From Ignavibacteria bacterium UBA2373 (lineage in GTDB: Bacteria; Bacteroidota; Ignavibacteria; Kapaibacteriales; UBA961): DNA of 64,000 nucleotides. Position numbers and translations under genes: made by a program. Where the stretch lies: the NCBI GenBank assembly GCA_002344005.1, contig DDTD01000046.1, forward strand, positions 124,001-188,000, written 5' to 3'. Shown here one piece after another: positions 51,159 through 60,395 of the stretch. The notes beneath the pieces were generated by a model, which was given only the letters and a program-made list of their open reading frames with translations, was not told where the DNA came from and did no database searches. Numbering within the stretch: position 1 is the first letter of the stretch; every line of letters starts with the position of its first letter.

Positions 51159-52043
51159 ATGGAACGAAAAGAATTTTTACGATTAGCAGCACTTTTACCA
51201 TTTGTTGGAGCAGGTATGAATATCAAAGCACTTTCAACATTAGCAGAACATTTTCCCGCAACCGACACAATGCCTGCATTGTTTTTAGGACATGGCAGCC
51301 CCATGAATGCTATTGAAGAAAATGAATTTGTTGCAGGGTTCCGCACTATTGCCAAAACCATACCGCGTCCCAAAGCTATTCTTTGTGTGTCTGCCCATTG
51401 GGAAACAAAAGGAACATATGTGACTGCAATGGAACAGCCGCGCACAATTCATGATTTTGGCGGTTTTCCCCAAGCATTATTCGATGTGCAATATCCCGCG
51501 CCGGGCAGCCCAGCCTTAGCCGAAGAAACAAAAGCATTAATTACCAAAACAACAATCCTTTCCGATCATGAATGGGGCTTAGATCATGGCACTTGGAGTG
51601 TGGTCAAACATCTCTACCCCAATGCCGATATACCCATTATTCAATTAAGTCTTGATTATTCCCAACCGCCCCAATATCATTATGAACTTGCACAACAATT
51701 GCAGCAATTACGCAATAAAGGAATATTACTTATTGGCAGCGGAAATATGGTGCATAATTTACGATTATTGGATTGGAGAAAATTATCCGTCACTAATTAC
51801 GCTTTTGACTGGGCTAAAGAAGCACAAGAAAAAATGACTTCCTATATTCTTTCCGATAATCATGACCAATTAATTCACTATGCAAAACACGGTAAAGCAT
51901 TTGAGCTTGCCATCCCAACGCCCGAACATTATTTGCCATTATTATACATCTTAGCTCTCAAAAAAAAGAATGAACATCCTCAATTATTCAACAATCACTA
52001 TGTGGCGGGTTCATTAACAATGACTTCTGTCATTATTGCATAA
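51159..52043 (+). CDS. LigB-family extradiol dioxygenase (YgiD-like)
   Basis: A 294-residue non-haem enzyme of the class III extradiol dioxygenase family (4,5-DOPA-dioxygenase-like). It has metal ligands in FLGHGSPM, SAHWETKG and WGLDHGTWSVVKHLYPNAD, plus GSGNMVHNL. The N-terminus MERKEFLRLAALLPF looks like a weak Tat or signal-anchor sequence. ATG 51159 is preferred over TTG 51144 because the promoter's -7 box lies at 51126-51133. The natural substrate is not known. Confidence 0.9.
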   Translation: MERKEFLRLAALLPFVGAGMNIKALSTLAEHFPATDTMPALFLGHGSPMNAIEENEFVAGFRTIAKTIPRPKAILCVSAHWETKGTYVTAMEQPRTIHDFGGFPQALFDVQYPAPGSPALAEETKALITKTTILSDHEWGLDHGTWSVVKHLYPNADIPIIQLSLDYSQPPQYHYELAQQLQQLRNKGILLIGSGNMVHNLRLLDWRKLSVTNYAFDWAKEAQEKMTSYILSDNHDQLIHYAKHGKAFELAIPTPEHYLPLLYILALKKKNEHPQLFNNHYVAGSLTMTSVIIA

Positions 52044-52097
52044 TCCTTGATACAATCCTTAGAGAAAATACTCTGTCAATATTCATCGGAGCTTTCC

Positions 52098-53555
52098 ATG
52101 AAAAAATTCCTTATTCTCATCATGCTGGTTTGCGGCATCAATGCAATGGCGCAAGAAAATGCCGCCTCTCTGCCCGAATTACAAGAATGGTATTCGTTGA
52201 AAAACACAGGATATGGAATATATTCTCTTAATCATTTACCTAATTTTTCATTACCTGAAGGCAAAAATACTCTTTCTTTGGACGGGAAACATATTATTTA
52301 TAACCGATTTCCCTTCGATACAACTAATCAATATCCTCTACCAAATTTTAATGGTATTTGGCTTGATGTCGGCGATTTTAATGGTGACGGGATACAAGAT
52401 GTTATTGCACAAGGGAATAGAATCTACTTTGGTGTCGAAAATGGGAAAGAGCCACCAACAGAAAAACCGCTTATCGTTCAAGGTAGTATGTTACCGTATG
52501 TAGGCGATTATAATGGTGATGGATATGATGACTTTTTCAGTGATGAGCAAACTTTGATTCTTGGCAATAAAGAACGTAGCAAGTTCCAATCTGTTCACAT
52601 ACCATATAATGACACCGCTTTCTCACCCTATAACAAAAACATAAGGATGATATTATATCCTTATGGTCAGAATGAAAGCCGTGAACTTCATTTTGCTATT
52701 TACCATGATATGCTCACCGGTACAGGAAGATATGTACTGTATTATGCACGTATTCAGTTTGAAGAGCTACAGCCCGATAGCATTATTGCCAAAGGAACAT
52801 TACTTGATAGTCTAGAATATGTCTATGATGCCAATCATGAAAATGGATTTTACCCACAGTCAAGTGTTGTGCAACATATCAATGGAGAAACACGATTCGC
52901 ATTGCAAGACTTGACATCAACACGTTTTTTTTATTTAACGAATACATTTGAGGAGTTTAGAACTTGGGAACATACTTCGGTTTATAAATATGTATTAAAA
53001 CATAGTATTGATGGTGATACTATACCTGATTGGTGTGAGTACAAAGGAAATTTTAATGGAAGTTTTTTGAAAATGTATCATGGACCATTAGGCAATGATA
53101 CAATCCCCTTTGCAGAGTTTAATTTTCAAGGATCCGGGTTAAAATCTGTTGTTTCTTTGTTTGATGTCAATAATGATAATATCAACGATATTGCTTTTAC
53201 ACAAGAATATGGAAACAATAGCCGTTTTTCTATCTATCTTGGTCTTGATTGGCGGAAAGTGAGTGTGAATGAAGTCGCTGAATACGATTCTTTCAAAATT
53301 CATCAAAATATTCCTAACCCTGTTCAAAAAGACAGAAAAACTCTTTTGCCTGTGTCGCTCAAACAACAAGGTAATTATTCGATAGTGCTGTATTCTTTGC
53401 AAGGCAGCAAAATAAAAGACCTTTTCAATGGTGAATTATCCGAAGGTGAGCATAATATTCCTCTTGATCTTATGGACTTATCCGCCGGAATGTATATCGT
53501 CAAAATGAGCACCGGTTCTGTTTCTCGAGAACGTGCTATCATGATTGGAGAGTGA
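52098..53555 (+). CDS. secreted FG-GAP-repeat protein with T9SS sorting domain
   Basis: A 485-residue protein. The signal peptide ends near NAMAQ (about 18). FG-GAP/VCBS calcium-loop repeats occur at DVGDFNGDGIQDVIAQ, YVGDYNGDGYDDFFSD and FDVNNDNINDIAFTQ, suggesting an integrin-alpha-like propeller. The T9SS type-A tail covers the last ~80 residues (HQNIPNPVQ, LYSLQGSKIKDLF, LMDLSAGMYIVKM). Start at ATG 52098, preceded by CGGAG; a longer frame to 52047 precedes the signal peptide. It begins the secreted-protein cluster. Confidence 0.85.
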   Translation: MKKFLILIMLVCGINAMAQENAASLPELQEWYSLKNTGYGIYSLNHLPNFSLPEGKNTLSLDGKHIIYNRFPFDTTNQYPLPNFNGIWLDVGDFNGDGIQDVIAQGNRIYFGVENGKEPPTEKPLIVQGSMLPYVGDYNGDGYDDFFSDEQTLILGNKERSKFQSVHIPYNDTAFSPYNKNIRMILYPYGQNESRELHFAIYHDMLTGTGRYVLYYARIQFEELQPDSIIAKGTLLDSLEYVYDANHENGFYPQSSVVQHINGETRFALQDLTSTRFFYLTNTFEEFRTWEHTSVYKYVLKHSIDGDTIPDWCEYKGNFNGSFLKMYHGPLGNDTIPFAEFNFQGSGLKSVVSLFDVNNDNINDIAFTQEYGNNSRFSIYLGLDWRKVSVNEVAEYDSFKIHQNIPNPVQKDRKTLLPVSLKQQGNYSIVLYSLQGSKIKDLFNGELSEGEHNIPLDLMDLSAGMYIVKMSTGSVSRERAIMIGE

Positions 53556-53630
53556 GTTAAATTCTATTCTTTTTTTGCCCCATCCCGTCAATAGTCCCGA
53601 ATGAATGACATGATAACGGAAAAAATACGT

Positions 53631-53667
53631 CCACCCCGTCAGACTACGTCTGCCAACCCTCAATGAG
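53631..53667 (+). repeat. 37-nt repeat module R, forward copy
   Basis: Begins CCACCCCGTCAGACT and ends CAATGAG. It matches the reverse complement of 63724-63760 at 35 of 37 positions. The inner AGAC...GTCT part is itself near-palindromic. Confidence 0.85.
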
Positions 53668-53711
53668 AACCCACCCCGTCCTGCGGACACCCCTCCGATG
53701 GTGGGGATGAA

Positions 53712-53742
53712 ATTCAATCCCAAAGGGATGATAGGTTTATAG
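53712..53742 (+). repeat. 31-nt palindrome-headed repeat module P, copy 1
   Basis: ATT, two variable bases, then ATCCC-AAA-GGGAT hairpin, then a tail ending GTTTATAG. Same length and layout as 53844-53874 and 63831-63861. Confidence 0.85.
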
Positions 53743-53762
53743 GATTATGATGTTAATTTTTT

Positions 53763-53842
53763 GCCCCATCCTATCCTTCCCCGCGGGGAAGGCATAATAA
53801 AATTCTCCCCGACGGGGAGCAAAAAGAGGGGCTCATTTTTAT
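53763..53842 (+). repeat. ~80-nt nested-hairpin module Q, copy 1
   Basis: An outer GCCCC...GGGGC pair encloses two inner palindromes, CCTTCCCCGCGGGGAAGG (53776-53793) and CTCCCCGACGGGGAG (53805-53819), followed by TCATTTTTAT. A second, near-identical copy is at 63918-63998. Confidence 0.88.
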
Positions 53843-53843
53843 G

Positions 53844-53874
53844 ATTCAATCCCAACGGGATTATACGTTTATAG
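53844..53874 (+). repeat. 31-nt palindrome-headed repeat module P, copy 2
   Basis: The ATCCC-AAC-GGGAT hairpin followed by the conserved tail ending GTTTATAG. It sits directly after module Q. Confidence 0.88.
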
Positions 53875-54294
53875 AAAAAACAATCCACCCCTTCCATTTC
53901 CACCAGTGTGCCACACCTCAAGATGAGAATTTTTCAGATTGTGCTACTAAAGACTATTCCATCCCTTGCCTTTTGCTTCTACTGAGAGTCAAAATGGGGA
54001 AAATGAAGCAATCAAGAACATGAAAGCTGTATATTCATTTGGCTATGATGTATAAAGTACGTATGTTTGCGCGTGAGTTGATGTTTGCCACGGCAAATTG
54101 AAATGTACAGATGAAGCACATAAACGAACCAAAGAGATACAAACACCAATTCATGATAATGTTTAAGAAACTATTCTGATTGTCTTATAGACGTTTACTA
54201 CTGATTATCATAATTTATAACCTTAGCCGATATGCACACCATATTGGTCTATGGTATTTATCAGAATAGAACAATCACTATATAGGATAACATC

Positions 54295-54380
54295 ATGAAA
54301 ACACTCTTTATAAGTGCGCTTGCTCTCTTTCTATCCTCCCAACTCTTTGCGCAGCAATGGGAAAAAATACAATATCCTGA
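54295..54380 (+). repeat. 5' conserved block of paralogue A
   Basis: 86 nt identical to 55779-55864 except for one base. It covers the signal peptide and the first mature residues (QQWEKIQYPE). Confidence 0.93.
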
Positions 54381-55767
54381 AATCTATTATACATCGAAAA
54401 AACAAAATATTCGTAATCCTACATTAGTGGTACATAATAATATTATTATTGCTTTGCCAATTAACTCATTACCACTTTATACTTCCAAAGATAATGGCAG
54501 TACATGGCAAATGTGCGATACGAATGCTCTGAAAAATTTAGGTCTTGTGCGTGGGGATTCACTTAATTGGAGTATGCAATCAATAGATTTTACAAAATCG
54601 GCTGCATTTGCTAGGATAAGTACCCATAATGGTAAAGTTTCACGAAATTTTCTCGGTCGTTCACGCGATAATGGACAAACATGGCAATTCATTGATTTAT
54701 CCACAATTTCTCAGAATGCTATTGATTCTAATGTGTATAGTGTAACTGCTGATGATAGGACGGTTATTGTAAGTACAGGAGATTCTTACAATACAAATCT
54801 CTTTATTTCCACCGATGAGGGCGATACATGGAAAGAAATGGCTTTGCCGAGAAATACCGTCAATACTAATGGTAAAATTGCATTATTTCAAAATTCCTTC
54901 ATGTATGAAGGGCGGTTTTATGATGGCAAAGAATTTATTAGTACAGGAGGAGCATATAACGGGCGGTTTTTACTTTTTCAAGACATCAATAATCTCGTGT
55001 CGCAAAAACTTTCTGATTTCCCCAAATGGGCTGATTTATCCCAAAAAAAAGAATATTATCTGCAATGTGATCGCTTAGCGATTGCAGGGCAATATTTTAC
55101 ATGTAACGCATATGTATCGTATATTGAAAATTCTTGGGGCTACGCAGAATCTAAAATAGAATTTACCCCTGACTTAATGAAAGATATTGACTATAATAAA
55201 ACATCCGGCATTAGTATTAATCCATTCAATGTACATTATGATACTCCGGGAGCTATGTATTTTACTTTAGTTGTAAGAACAATGAAAGATAGTGCTACAG
55301 TCCATCGTTATGTGAAAGTGTCACCTACTCATGACGGGAATGTTGAAATACTTGCAGATGATTTTATTGTATCCAACTCGAACAACAATTATTATACGCC
55401 ATTAATTGCTGTTACCGATAATGCAGTATTGATTGTAAATAATGGTGGTGAATTATACCGTTTTCAAAAGTCTTCAGTATCTGTCGAAGAGCAAGTTTTT
55501 GATGCAACTAGAACCTTAACTTTGCAGCCCAATCCCGCCAAAGAACAAATACATATTTCTTTTGATACACCCGTGAGCGGCATCTATACTTGTGAATTGC
55601 ATGATATGATGGGAGCAAGTATTGCATCTCTTGGCTCTGCCACGCTCGACAAAGGACAGCAATGGAATTTCGACCATGATATTCATACTCTACCCAATGG
55701 ATATTATCGCCTCATAATCAAACATCAATCCCAAGTCTTTTCTGTACCTTGTATTATTCATAAATAA
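54295..55767 (+). CDS. secreted Asp-box protein with T9SS tail, paralogue A
   Basis: A 490-residue protein. The signal peptide ends at LFAQQ (20). Asp-box (BNR) motifs SKDNGSTWQM, SRDNGQTWQF and STDEGDTWKEM suggest a sialidase- or Vps10-like propeller, though too few are visible to claim an enzyme. The T9SS type-A tail starts about residue 410 (LTLQPNPAKEQIHISF, DMMGASIASLG, TLPNGYYRLII). It is followed 11 nt later by a same-length paralogue with nearly identical DNA at both ends and a divergent middle. Confidence 0.85.
   Translation: MKTLFISALALFLSSQLFAQQWEKIQYPEIYYTSKKQNIRNPTLVVHNNIIIALPINSLPLYTSKDNGSTWQMCDTNALKNLGLVRGDSLNWSMQSIDFTKSAAFARISTHNGKVSRNFLGRSRDNGQTWQFIDLSTISQNAIDSNVYSVTADDRTVIVSTGDSYNTNLFISTDEGDTWKEMALPRNTVNTNGKIALFQNSFMYEGRFYDGKEFISTGGAYNGRFLLFQDINNLVSQKLSDFPKWADLSQKKEYYLQCDRLAIAGQYFTCNAYVSYIENSWGYAESKIEFTPDLMKDIDYNKTSGISINPFNVHYDTPGAMYFTLVVRTMKDSATVHRYVKVSPTHDGNVEILADDFIVSNSNNNYYTPLIAVTDNAVLIVNNGGELYRFQKSSVSVEEQVFDATRTLTLQPNPAKEQIHISFDTPVSGIYTCELHDMMGASIASLGSATLDKGQQWNFDHDIHTLPNGYYRLIIKHQSQVFSVPCIIHK
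55450..55767 (+). repeat. 3' conserved block of paralogue A
   Basis: 318 nt nearly identical to 56934-57251 with only a handful of substitutions, mostly silent. It covers residues 386-490, including the T9SS sorting domain. Confidence 0.92.
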
Positions 55768-55778
55768 GGAGAATAAAT

Positions 55779-55864
55779 ATGAAAACACTCTTTATAAGTG
55801 CGCTTGCACTCTTTCTATCCTCCCAACTCTTTGCGCAGCAATGGGAAAAAATACAATATCCTGA
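55779..55864 (+). repeat. 5' conserved block of paralogue B
   Basis: 86-nt direct repeat of 54295-54380; one mismatch (GCT to GCA, silent Ala). Confidence 0.93.
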
Positions 55865-57251
55865 GTTGTTAATGAAAAATATTAATCTATCTCAACCAAA
55901 GTTGATCGTTAACAACAATATTTTGTATGCTATACCACGTTTTCCATATCCCCCTTATTTTTCTAAAGATAATGGAACCACTTGGTATGTAACTGATACA
56001 AACAACTTGAAATCCATAGCTCGAAATGTCAAAAGTGTTAGCAGAATTGCATTTACAAATTCATCAATGGTAATAACGATTCCCGGTGGTCTTGCTCGCT
56101 CATTTGATAATGGACAAACATGGCAAAAAATTGATTTTTTTTCCTTTGTCAATAATACCATAGACACAAATATTTTAGCATTAACGGCATACGATAGAAC
56201 AGTAATAGTGAAAACGGGTGTACAGGATAATGTTAATGCTTATATATCCACTGATGAGGGAAATACATGGAAAGAAATGGCTTTGCCCAAAAATACTTTC
56301 GATGGACAACTATTCAAGCTATATCAAAATTCAATAATGTATGAGGGTCAATTTTATGATGGCAAAACATTAGTTCGAAGACCAGGACAAGTTAATACTA
56401 CTAGAATGCGTTTTTATCTCATTCCTGATATTCATAATCCTCTTTCGCAGGCAACAACTGAATTCCCCGTATTCATTGATTTTGCTGATAAAGATGAAGA
56501 ATATGATGATTGTAGTCGTTTGGGAATTGTAGGCAACAATTTCACCTGTAATGGCGACTTGACTTATCTTGATGGGAAATGGCAATACAGAGCAACCATC
56601 ACACCAAACCCTATGACTGTAGTAAAAGATATTGATTTTTACAATGTGCCATATCAGTACGTATATTTTGCTGAAGAGAGATTTCCTAACTATTATGATA
56701 TACTTGGTTCATATTATGATACACCCGGAAATATTTTTTATGGCATTATTGTACGGAGAAAAAGTGACAGTGCTGTAGTCCATCGTTATGTGAAACAATC
56801 TTCTCCATATAATGGGAATTTTGAAATACTTGCAGATGACTTTGTTCTACCGAAAGATCCAATAAAATCTTATAATTATATGTTCCTTTCTGCCGTGACC
56901 GATAATGCTGTAATTATTAGAAATAACAATAATGAATTATACCGTTTTCAAAAGTCTTCAGTATCTGTCGAAGAGCAAGTTTTTGATGCAACAAAAACCT
57001 TAACTTTGCAGCCCAATCCCGCTAAAGAACAAATACATATTTCTTTTGATACCCCCGTGAGCGGCATCTATACTTGTGAATTACATGATATGATGGGAGC
57101 AAGCATTGCATCTCTTGGCTCTGCCACGCTCGACAAAGGACAGCAATGGAATTTCGACCATGATATTCATACTCTACCCAATGGATATTATCGCCTCATA
57201 ATCAAACATCAATCCCAAGTCTTTTCTGTACCTTGTATTATTCATAAATAA
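55779..57251 (+). CDS. secreted Asp-box protein with T9SS tail, paralogue B
   Basis: A 490-residue tandem paralogue with the same signal peptide and sorting domain as the preceding gene. The middle (about residues 30-385) shares the same frame and motifs (SKDNGTTWYV, SFDNGQTWQK, STDEGNTWKEM, SAVTDNAV) but many residues differ. AAGGAG precedes the ATG. It is likely surface-exposed; role and ligand are unknown. It is 11 nt behind paralogue A and 5 nt before the 668-residue propeller gene, so one transcript is likely. Confidence 0.85.
   Translation: MKTLFISALALFLSSQLFAQQWEKIQYPELLMKNINLSQPKLIVNNNILYAIPRFPYPPYFSKDNGTTWYVTDTNNLKSIARNVKSVSRIAFTNSSMVITIPGGLARSFDNGQTWQKIDFFSFVNNTIDTNILALTAYDRTVIVKTGVQDNVNAYISTDEGNTWKEMALPKNTFDGQLFKLYQNSIMYEGQFYDGKTLVRRPGQVNTTRMRFYLIPDIHNPLSQATTEFPVFIDFADKDEEYDDCSRLGIVGNNFTCNGDLTYLDGKWQYRATITPNPMTVVKDIDFYNVPYQYVYFAEERFPNYYDILGSYYDTPGNIFYGIIVRRKSDSAVVHRYVKQSSPYNGNFEILADDFVLPKDPIKSYNYMFLSAVTDNAVIIRNNNNELYRFQKSSVSVEEQVFDATKTLTLQPNPAKEQIHISFDTPVSGIYTCELHDMMGASIASLGSATLDKGQQWNFDHDIHTLPNGYYRLIIKHQSQVFSVPCIIHK
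56934..57251 (+). repeat. 3' conserved block of paralogue B
   Basis: 318-nt direct repeat of 55450-55767. Substitutions seen include the Arg-to-Lys change before TLTLQPNP and several silent third-base changes. Confidence 0.92.
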
Positions 57252-57256
57252 TCAGC

Positions 57257-59263
57257 ATGAAAATAAATCAAATCACAAAATTCTTGTATATCGCTATCCT
57301 CATTGTATTCACGACTTTTTCCGCCTCTGCACAATGGCAAAGTTGTACGCCTTTATACGGAGGATATTATTTTTCCTTGCTTCAAGTCTCTGATAATATC
57401 ATTATCGCAGGAAGCGGCGGTTATGGTACATTCCGTTCAACGGATAATGGTAGTACTTGGAACCGCGTCATTAATAGTAAAGATGGTTTAGCAATAACAC
57501 AAAGCGGCACCTCGCTCTATGTGGCAAATGAGGAAGGCGTATATCATTCAATGGACAGCGGTGCAACATGGACAAAAACGCAGCAAGAAGGATTACCAAA
57601 AAACCTTACGATAACAACTGTAAAAGCCGTTGATAATCAACTATTTCTCGGAGCTATTGAAGGTGCTTATCGTTCACAGGACGGAGGAGCAACATGGTCA
57701 CAACTTACGACGATAGGCGATAAAGAAGTATGGAGTTTTCTTTCAGATAATGGAAAAATCTATGCAGGAACGGGAGGACAAGGATTGTATTTGTCAACAG
57801 ATAATGGCAATACATGGAACTTTGCAGGTATGGATGGAATGACAATCTTTTCTCTTTATATGCACGATGCACGGATTATCGCCGGGACGAATGATGGAAT
57901 ATTCATGTCAGAAAATGGCGGTAATTGGATTTCATCCGGCTTAACAGGGCTTTCCATTGCGGCAATTCATTATCATAATTCGAAGTATCTTGCAGGCACA
58001 AGCACCGGAATATATTATTCGGATGATGGAGGAAAAACATGGGGAAATACAGAATTAGAAGGATATTCGATAACATCATTTGCCATATCAAATTCTGTAC
58101 TCTTTACATCAACAAACAATGGTATTTTCAAAAATAATAATGGCAAATGGCTTATTACCGGGGCACATTCCTTTGGTAATAGTGTCTCAAGTATGACAAC
58201 GCTCAATGGACGTATTTTTGCAGGTACGCAAAGAGGATTATATATTTCTGATAATGGAGGGATAAATTGGAATACTGTTCAATATGACGGGAGCAATATT
58301 ACTACCTTAGAAGTCTTTGGAAATACATTACTTTTCGGTACTGATAAAGGTCGTTCATTTCGTTCCGATGATAATGGTAATACGTGGTCAGCATTACGAC
58401 TTTTACCTCTTGCCGGATATATTTATACTTTTGCTGTCCGTGATAATTGGGTAATCGTCGGTACAAATGCCGGTATTTTCAGATCAAGTACGAATGGACA
58501 AATATGGGAACAAAGTAATACTCCGGCAAATCTTAAATCTTGTCGCACTATCATCTACGATAATGATATACTCTATGCAGGTGCAAACAATGGTGTGTAC
58601 AGCTCAACCGATAATGGCGGAAGTTGGCAATTGCGGGCTGCTATCCAAACCGAAGTACGTTCTATGAAAAAAATAGAGAATCGTTTTTATGCGGGTACAT
58701 CGGGCAATGGGCTTTTTTTCTCGGATGATGGTACACAATGGGCTAAAATAACAAATGGTTTTCCGGGTTCTACGGTAAATGCTTTATCATCGCTTCCTCA
58801 GGGATTGTTCGTTGCCGCATCGGAGGGTTTATTCTATCGGGATAATCAAGGTATGAAATGGAAAACTGTGAGTACACCGTATATAACTATTCAAGATTTC
58901 ACCGTTCTCAATGATTCATTGCTCTATATCACCAATGGACAAAATATATCTTTTGCATCTCTTCAAGCAATTACTGATAATACTGTTGGGATATCAACAA
59001 ACGCATCCTTAGAGGGTTTATCATTATCCATAACACCACATCCTGTTATTTCAGAAGGAAAAATTGTCTTTTCCGGTGATCAATCATTACTTCTTGCTCT
59101 TGAAGTATATAATGTTCAGGGTGAAATGATATATAAACATATCCCCAACGATAGTATGGACAATACTCAGTCCATCAAACTTCCGCCCCTCTCATCAGGT
59201 TTATATATTGTAAAAGCACATACGCAAAACGGTATTGTCACACTTCCTTTCATTGCACAATAA
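57257..59263 (+). CDS. secreted multi-Asp-box propeller protein with T9SS tail
   Basis: A 668-residue protein. The signal peptide ends near FSASAQ (about 25). About a dozen Asp-box type motifs recur every 40-50 residues (FRSTDNGSTW, YRSQDGGATW, YLSTDNGNTW, YYSDDGGKTW, FRSDDNGNTW, YSSTDNGGSW), consistent with two linked beta-propellers as in Vps10/photosystem-II-stability-like proteins. The T9SS type-A tail begins about 590 (SITPHPVISEGKIVF, VYNVQGEMIYK, LPPLSSGLYIVKA). Located in the same transcript direction as the paralogue pair. Confidence 0.88.
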   Translation: MKINQITKFLYIAILIVFTTFSASAQWQSCTPLYGGYYFSLLQVSDNIIIAGSGGYGTFRSTDNGSTWNRVINSKDGLAITQSGTSLYVANEEGVYHSMDSGATWTKTQQEGLPKNLTITTVKAVDNQLFLGAIEGAYRSQDGGATWSQLTTIGDKEVWSFLSDNGKIYAGTGGQGLYLSTDNGNTWNFAGMDGMTIFSLYMHDARIIAGTNDGIFMSENGGNWISSGLTGLSIAAIHYHNSKYLAGTSTGIYYSDDGGKTWGNTELEGYSITSFAISNSVLFTSTNNGIFKNNNGKWLITGAHSFGNSVSSMTTLNGRIFAGTQRGLYISDNGGINWNTVQYDGSNITTLEVFGNTLLFGTDKGRSFRSDDNGNTWSALRLLPLAGYIYTFAVRDNWVIVGTNAGIFRSSTNGQIWEQSNTPANLKSCRTIIYDNDILYAGANNGVYSSTDNGGSWQLRAAIQTEVRSMKKIENRFYAGTSGNGLFFSDDGTQWAKITNGFPGSTVNALSSLPQGLFVAASEGLFYRDNQGMKWKTVSTPYITIQDFTVLNDSLLYITNGQNISFASLQAITDNTVGISTNASLEGLSLSITPHPVISEGKIVFSGDQSLLLALEVYNVQGEMIYKHIPNDSMDNTQSIKLPPLSSGLYIVKAHTQNGIVTLPFIAQ

Positions 59264-59356
59264 TATGTACATCAAAAAAAAGAATTAACAATGCCTATGA
59301 AATAGAATAATACTGATTTTTGAAATTTTATTCTCATCAGCAGAAAGTTAGTCACA

Positions 59357-60322
59357 ATGATTCGAATACTTATTGCAGTTTTTGCATTATGTCTCATAAC
59401 GGATATTTCCTTACTGAGCCAAGATTTTGCGAAAGACACACTGTGGTCAGCAACAGTTCCGCATAATGGAACTATTTCAGCGAAGTTGATGTTTCATCCC
59501 GATGGGAATACCCTCTTTGCCACATCCGATCATTATTTGTATGAATATCGTACCGAAAATGGTTTATTGCTCAAGACACGTATGACCCAAAGCGGCAGTG
59601 CCATTATTGATTATCAGATAAGCCGCGACACACAGACCATTTTTCTTTTGACAAGACAATATATTGAAATTTGGGATATAAAAGCAGGATTTACAAAAAA
59701 AATTCCCCTGAAAAATCAAGGTGTTACCTCCTTCGCTGTTTCATCGGACAACACTATTGCTTTTATTGGATATTATAATCGCGGATTAGAAAAAATGTCA
59801 TTAATCAACGGTGAAGTCCTTGCCTCAACGCTTGACGTAGGGTATGAAATATCGCTCAAACCGGATGAGAGTGAAATTGTCTGCTTTTATGCACCCATGA
59901 CCCATAGAACAAGCATTGTCAATACTGATGATTTCAAAATAATTCATACATTACCTCCAACCACACATACGCCGCAATACTCTGCCGATGGAAAATATAT
60001 TATTGGCATTGCCAGCAATAATTCCGTTTCTATTTATGACAGAACAGAAAATAAACACTATACCCTTTCGGGTCATAAAGGAAAAATAACAGGAATTTGT
60101 TTTGCACAGCAAGGAAAATACATCTTTACCTCCTCGGTCTATGAACCGAAAGAAAATCATGGGTATCGCATATGGGACATAGAAAAAAAACAATTATACA
60201 AAGCGGGACCCGCACAACTCAATGCGCAAAAAATCACCCATTCACGGCATCAATCACTTTTTGCATTGAGTTCCGGCGATACAGGAAAAATTATTCTGTG
60301 TAAACATGAGGATTTACCATAA
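59357..60322 (+). CDS. secreted WD40-like propeller protein without sorting domain
   Basis: A 321-residue protein. The signal peptide ends near SLLSQ (about 22). Degenerate WD40/YVTN-type blades are seen: MFHPDGNTLFATSDHYLYEY, YIEIWDIKAGF, PQYSADGKYIIGIASNNSVS, SGHKGKITGICFAQQGKYIF and YRIWDIEKKQLY. It has no T9SS tail, so it probably stays in the periplasm. It lies within the secreted-protein cluster, 93 nt after the Asp-box protein and 73 nt before the 1095-residue gene. Confidence 0.8.
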   Translation: MIRILIAVFALCLITDISLLSQDFAKDTLWSATVPHNGTISAKLMFHPDGNTLFATSDHYLYEYRTENGLLLKTRMTQSGSAIIDYQISRDTQTIFLLTRQYIEIWDIKAGFTKKIPLKNQGVTSFAVSSDNTIAFIGYYNRGLEKMSLINGEVLASTLDVGYEISLKPDESEIVCFYAPMTHRTSIVNTDDFKIIHTLPPTTHTPQYSADGKYIIGIASNNSVSIYDRTENKHYTLSGHKGKITGICFAQQGKYIFTSSVYEPKENHGYRIWDIEKKQLYKAGPAQLNAQKITHSRHQSLFALSSGDTGKIILCKHEDLP

Positions 60323-60395
60323 TCTTGTGTACATCATTATTCGCTGACCGTCCACTTTTTTCTTATAACTATTTTTTCATTTTAGTGATTTTTCG

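Larger units (their letters stand above)
53556..54294. other. gene-free region with palindromic repeat mosaic
   Basis: 739 nt with no credible gene. 53575 to about 53880 is a mosaic of GC-rich short palindromes and repeat modules (annotated separately) that contrasts with the AT-rich surroundings. 53900-54294 has ordinary composition and leads into the paralogue pair. A 60-codon frame at 53841-54023 reads through the repeats and is not considered real. Confidence 0.75.

Noticed and set aside
53841..54023. 60-codon frame over the palindromic repeats
   Set aside because: It spans repeat modules P and Q borders, lacks a start signal, and its composition follows the repeats.
54295..57251. Sialidase activity for the Asp-box paralogues
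   Set aside because: Asp-box motifs are structural; no arginine triad or FRIP motif of sialidases was seen.
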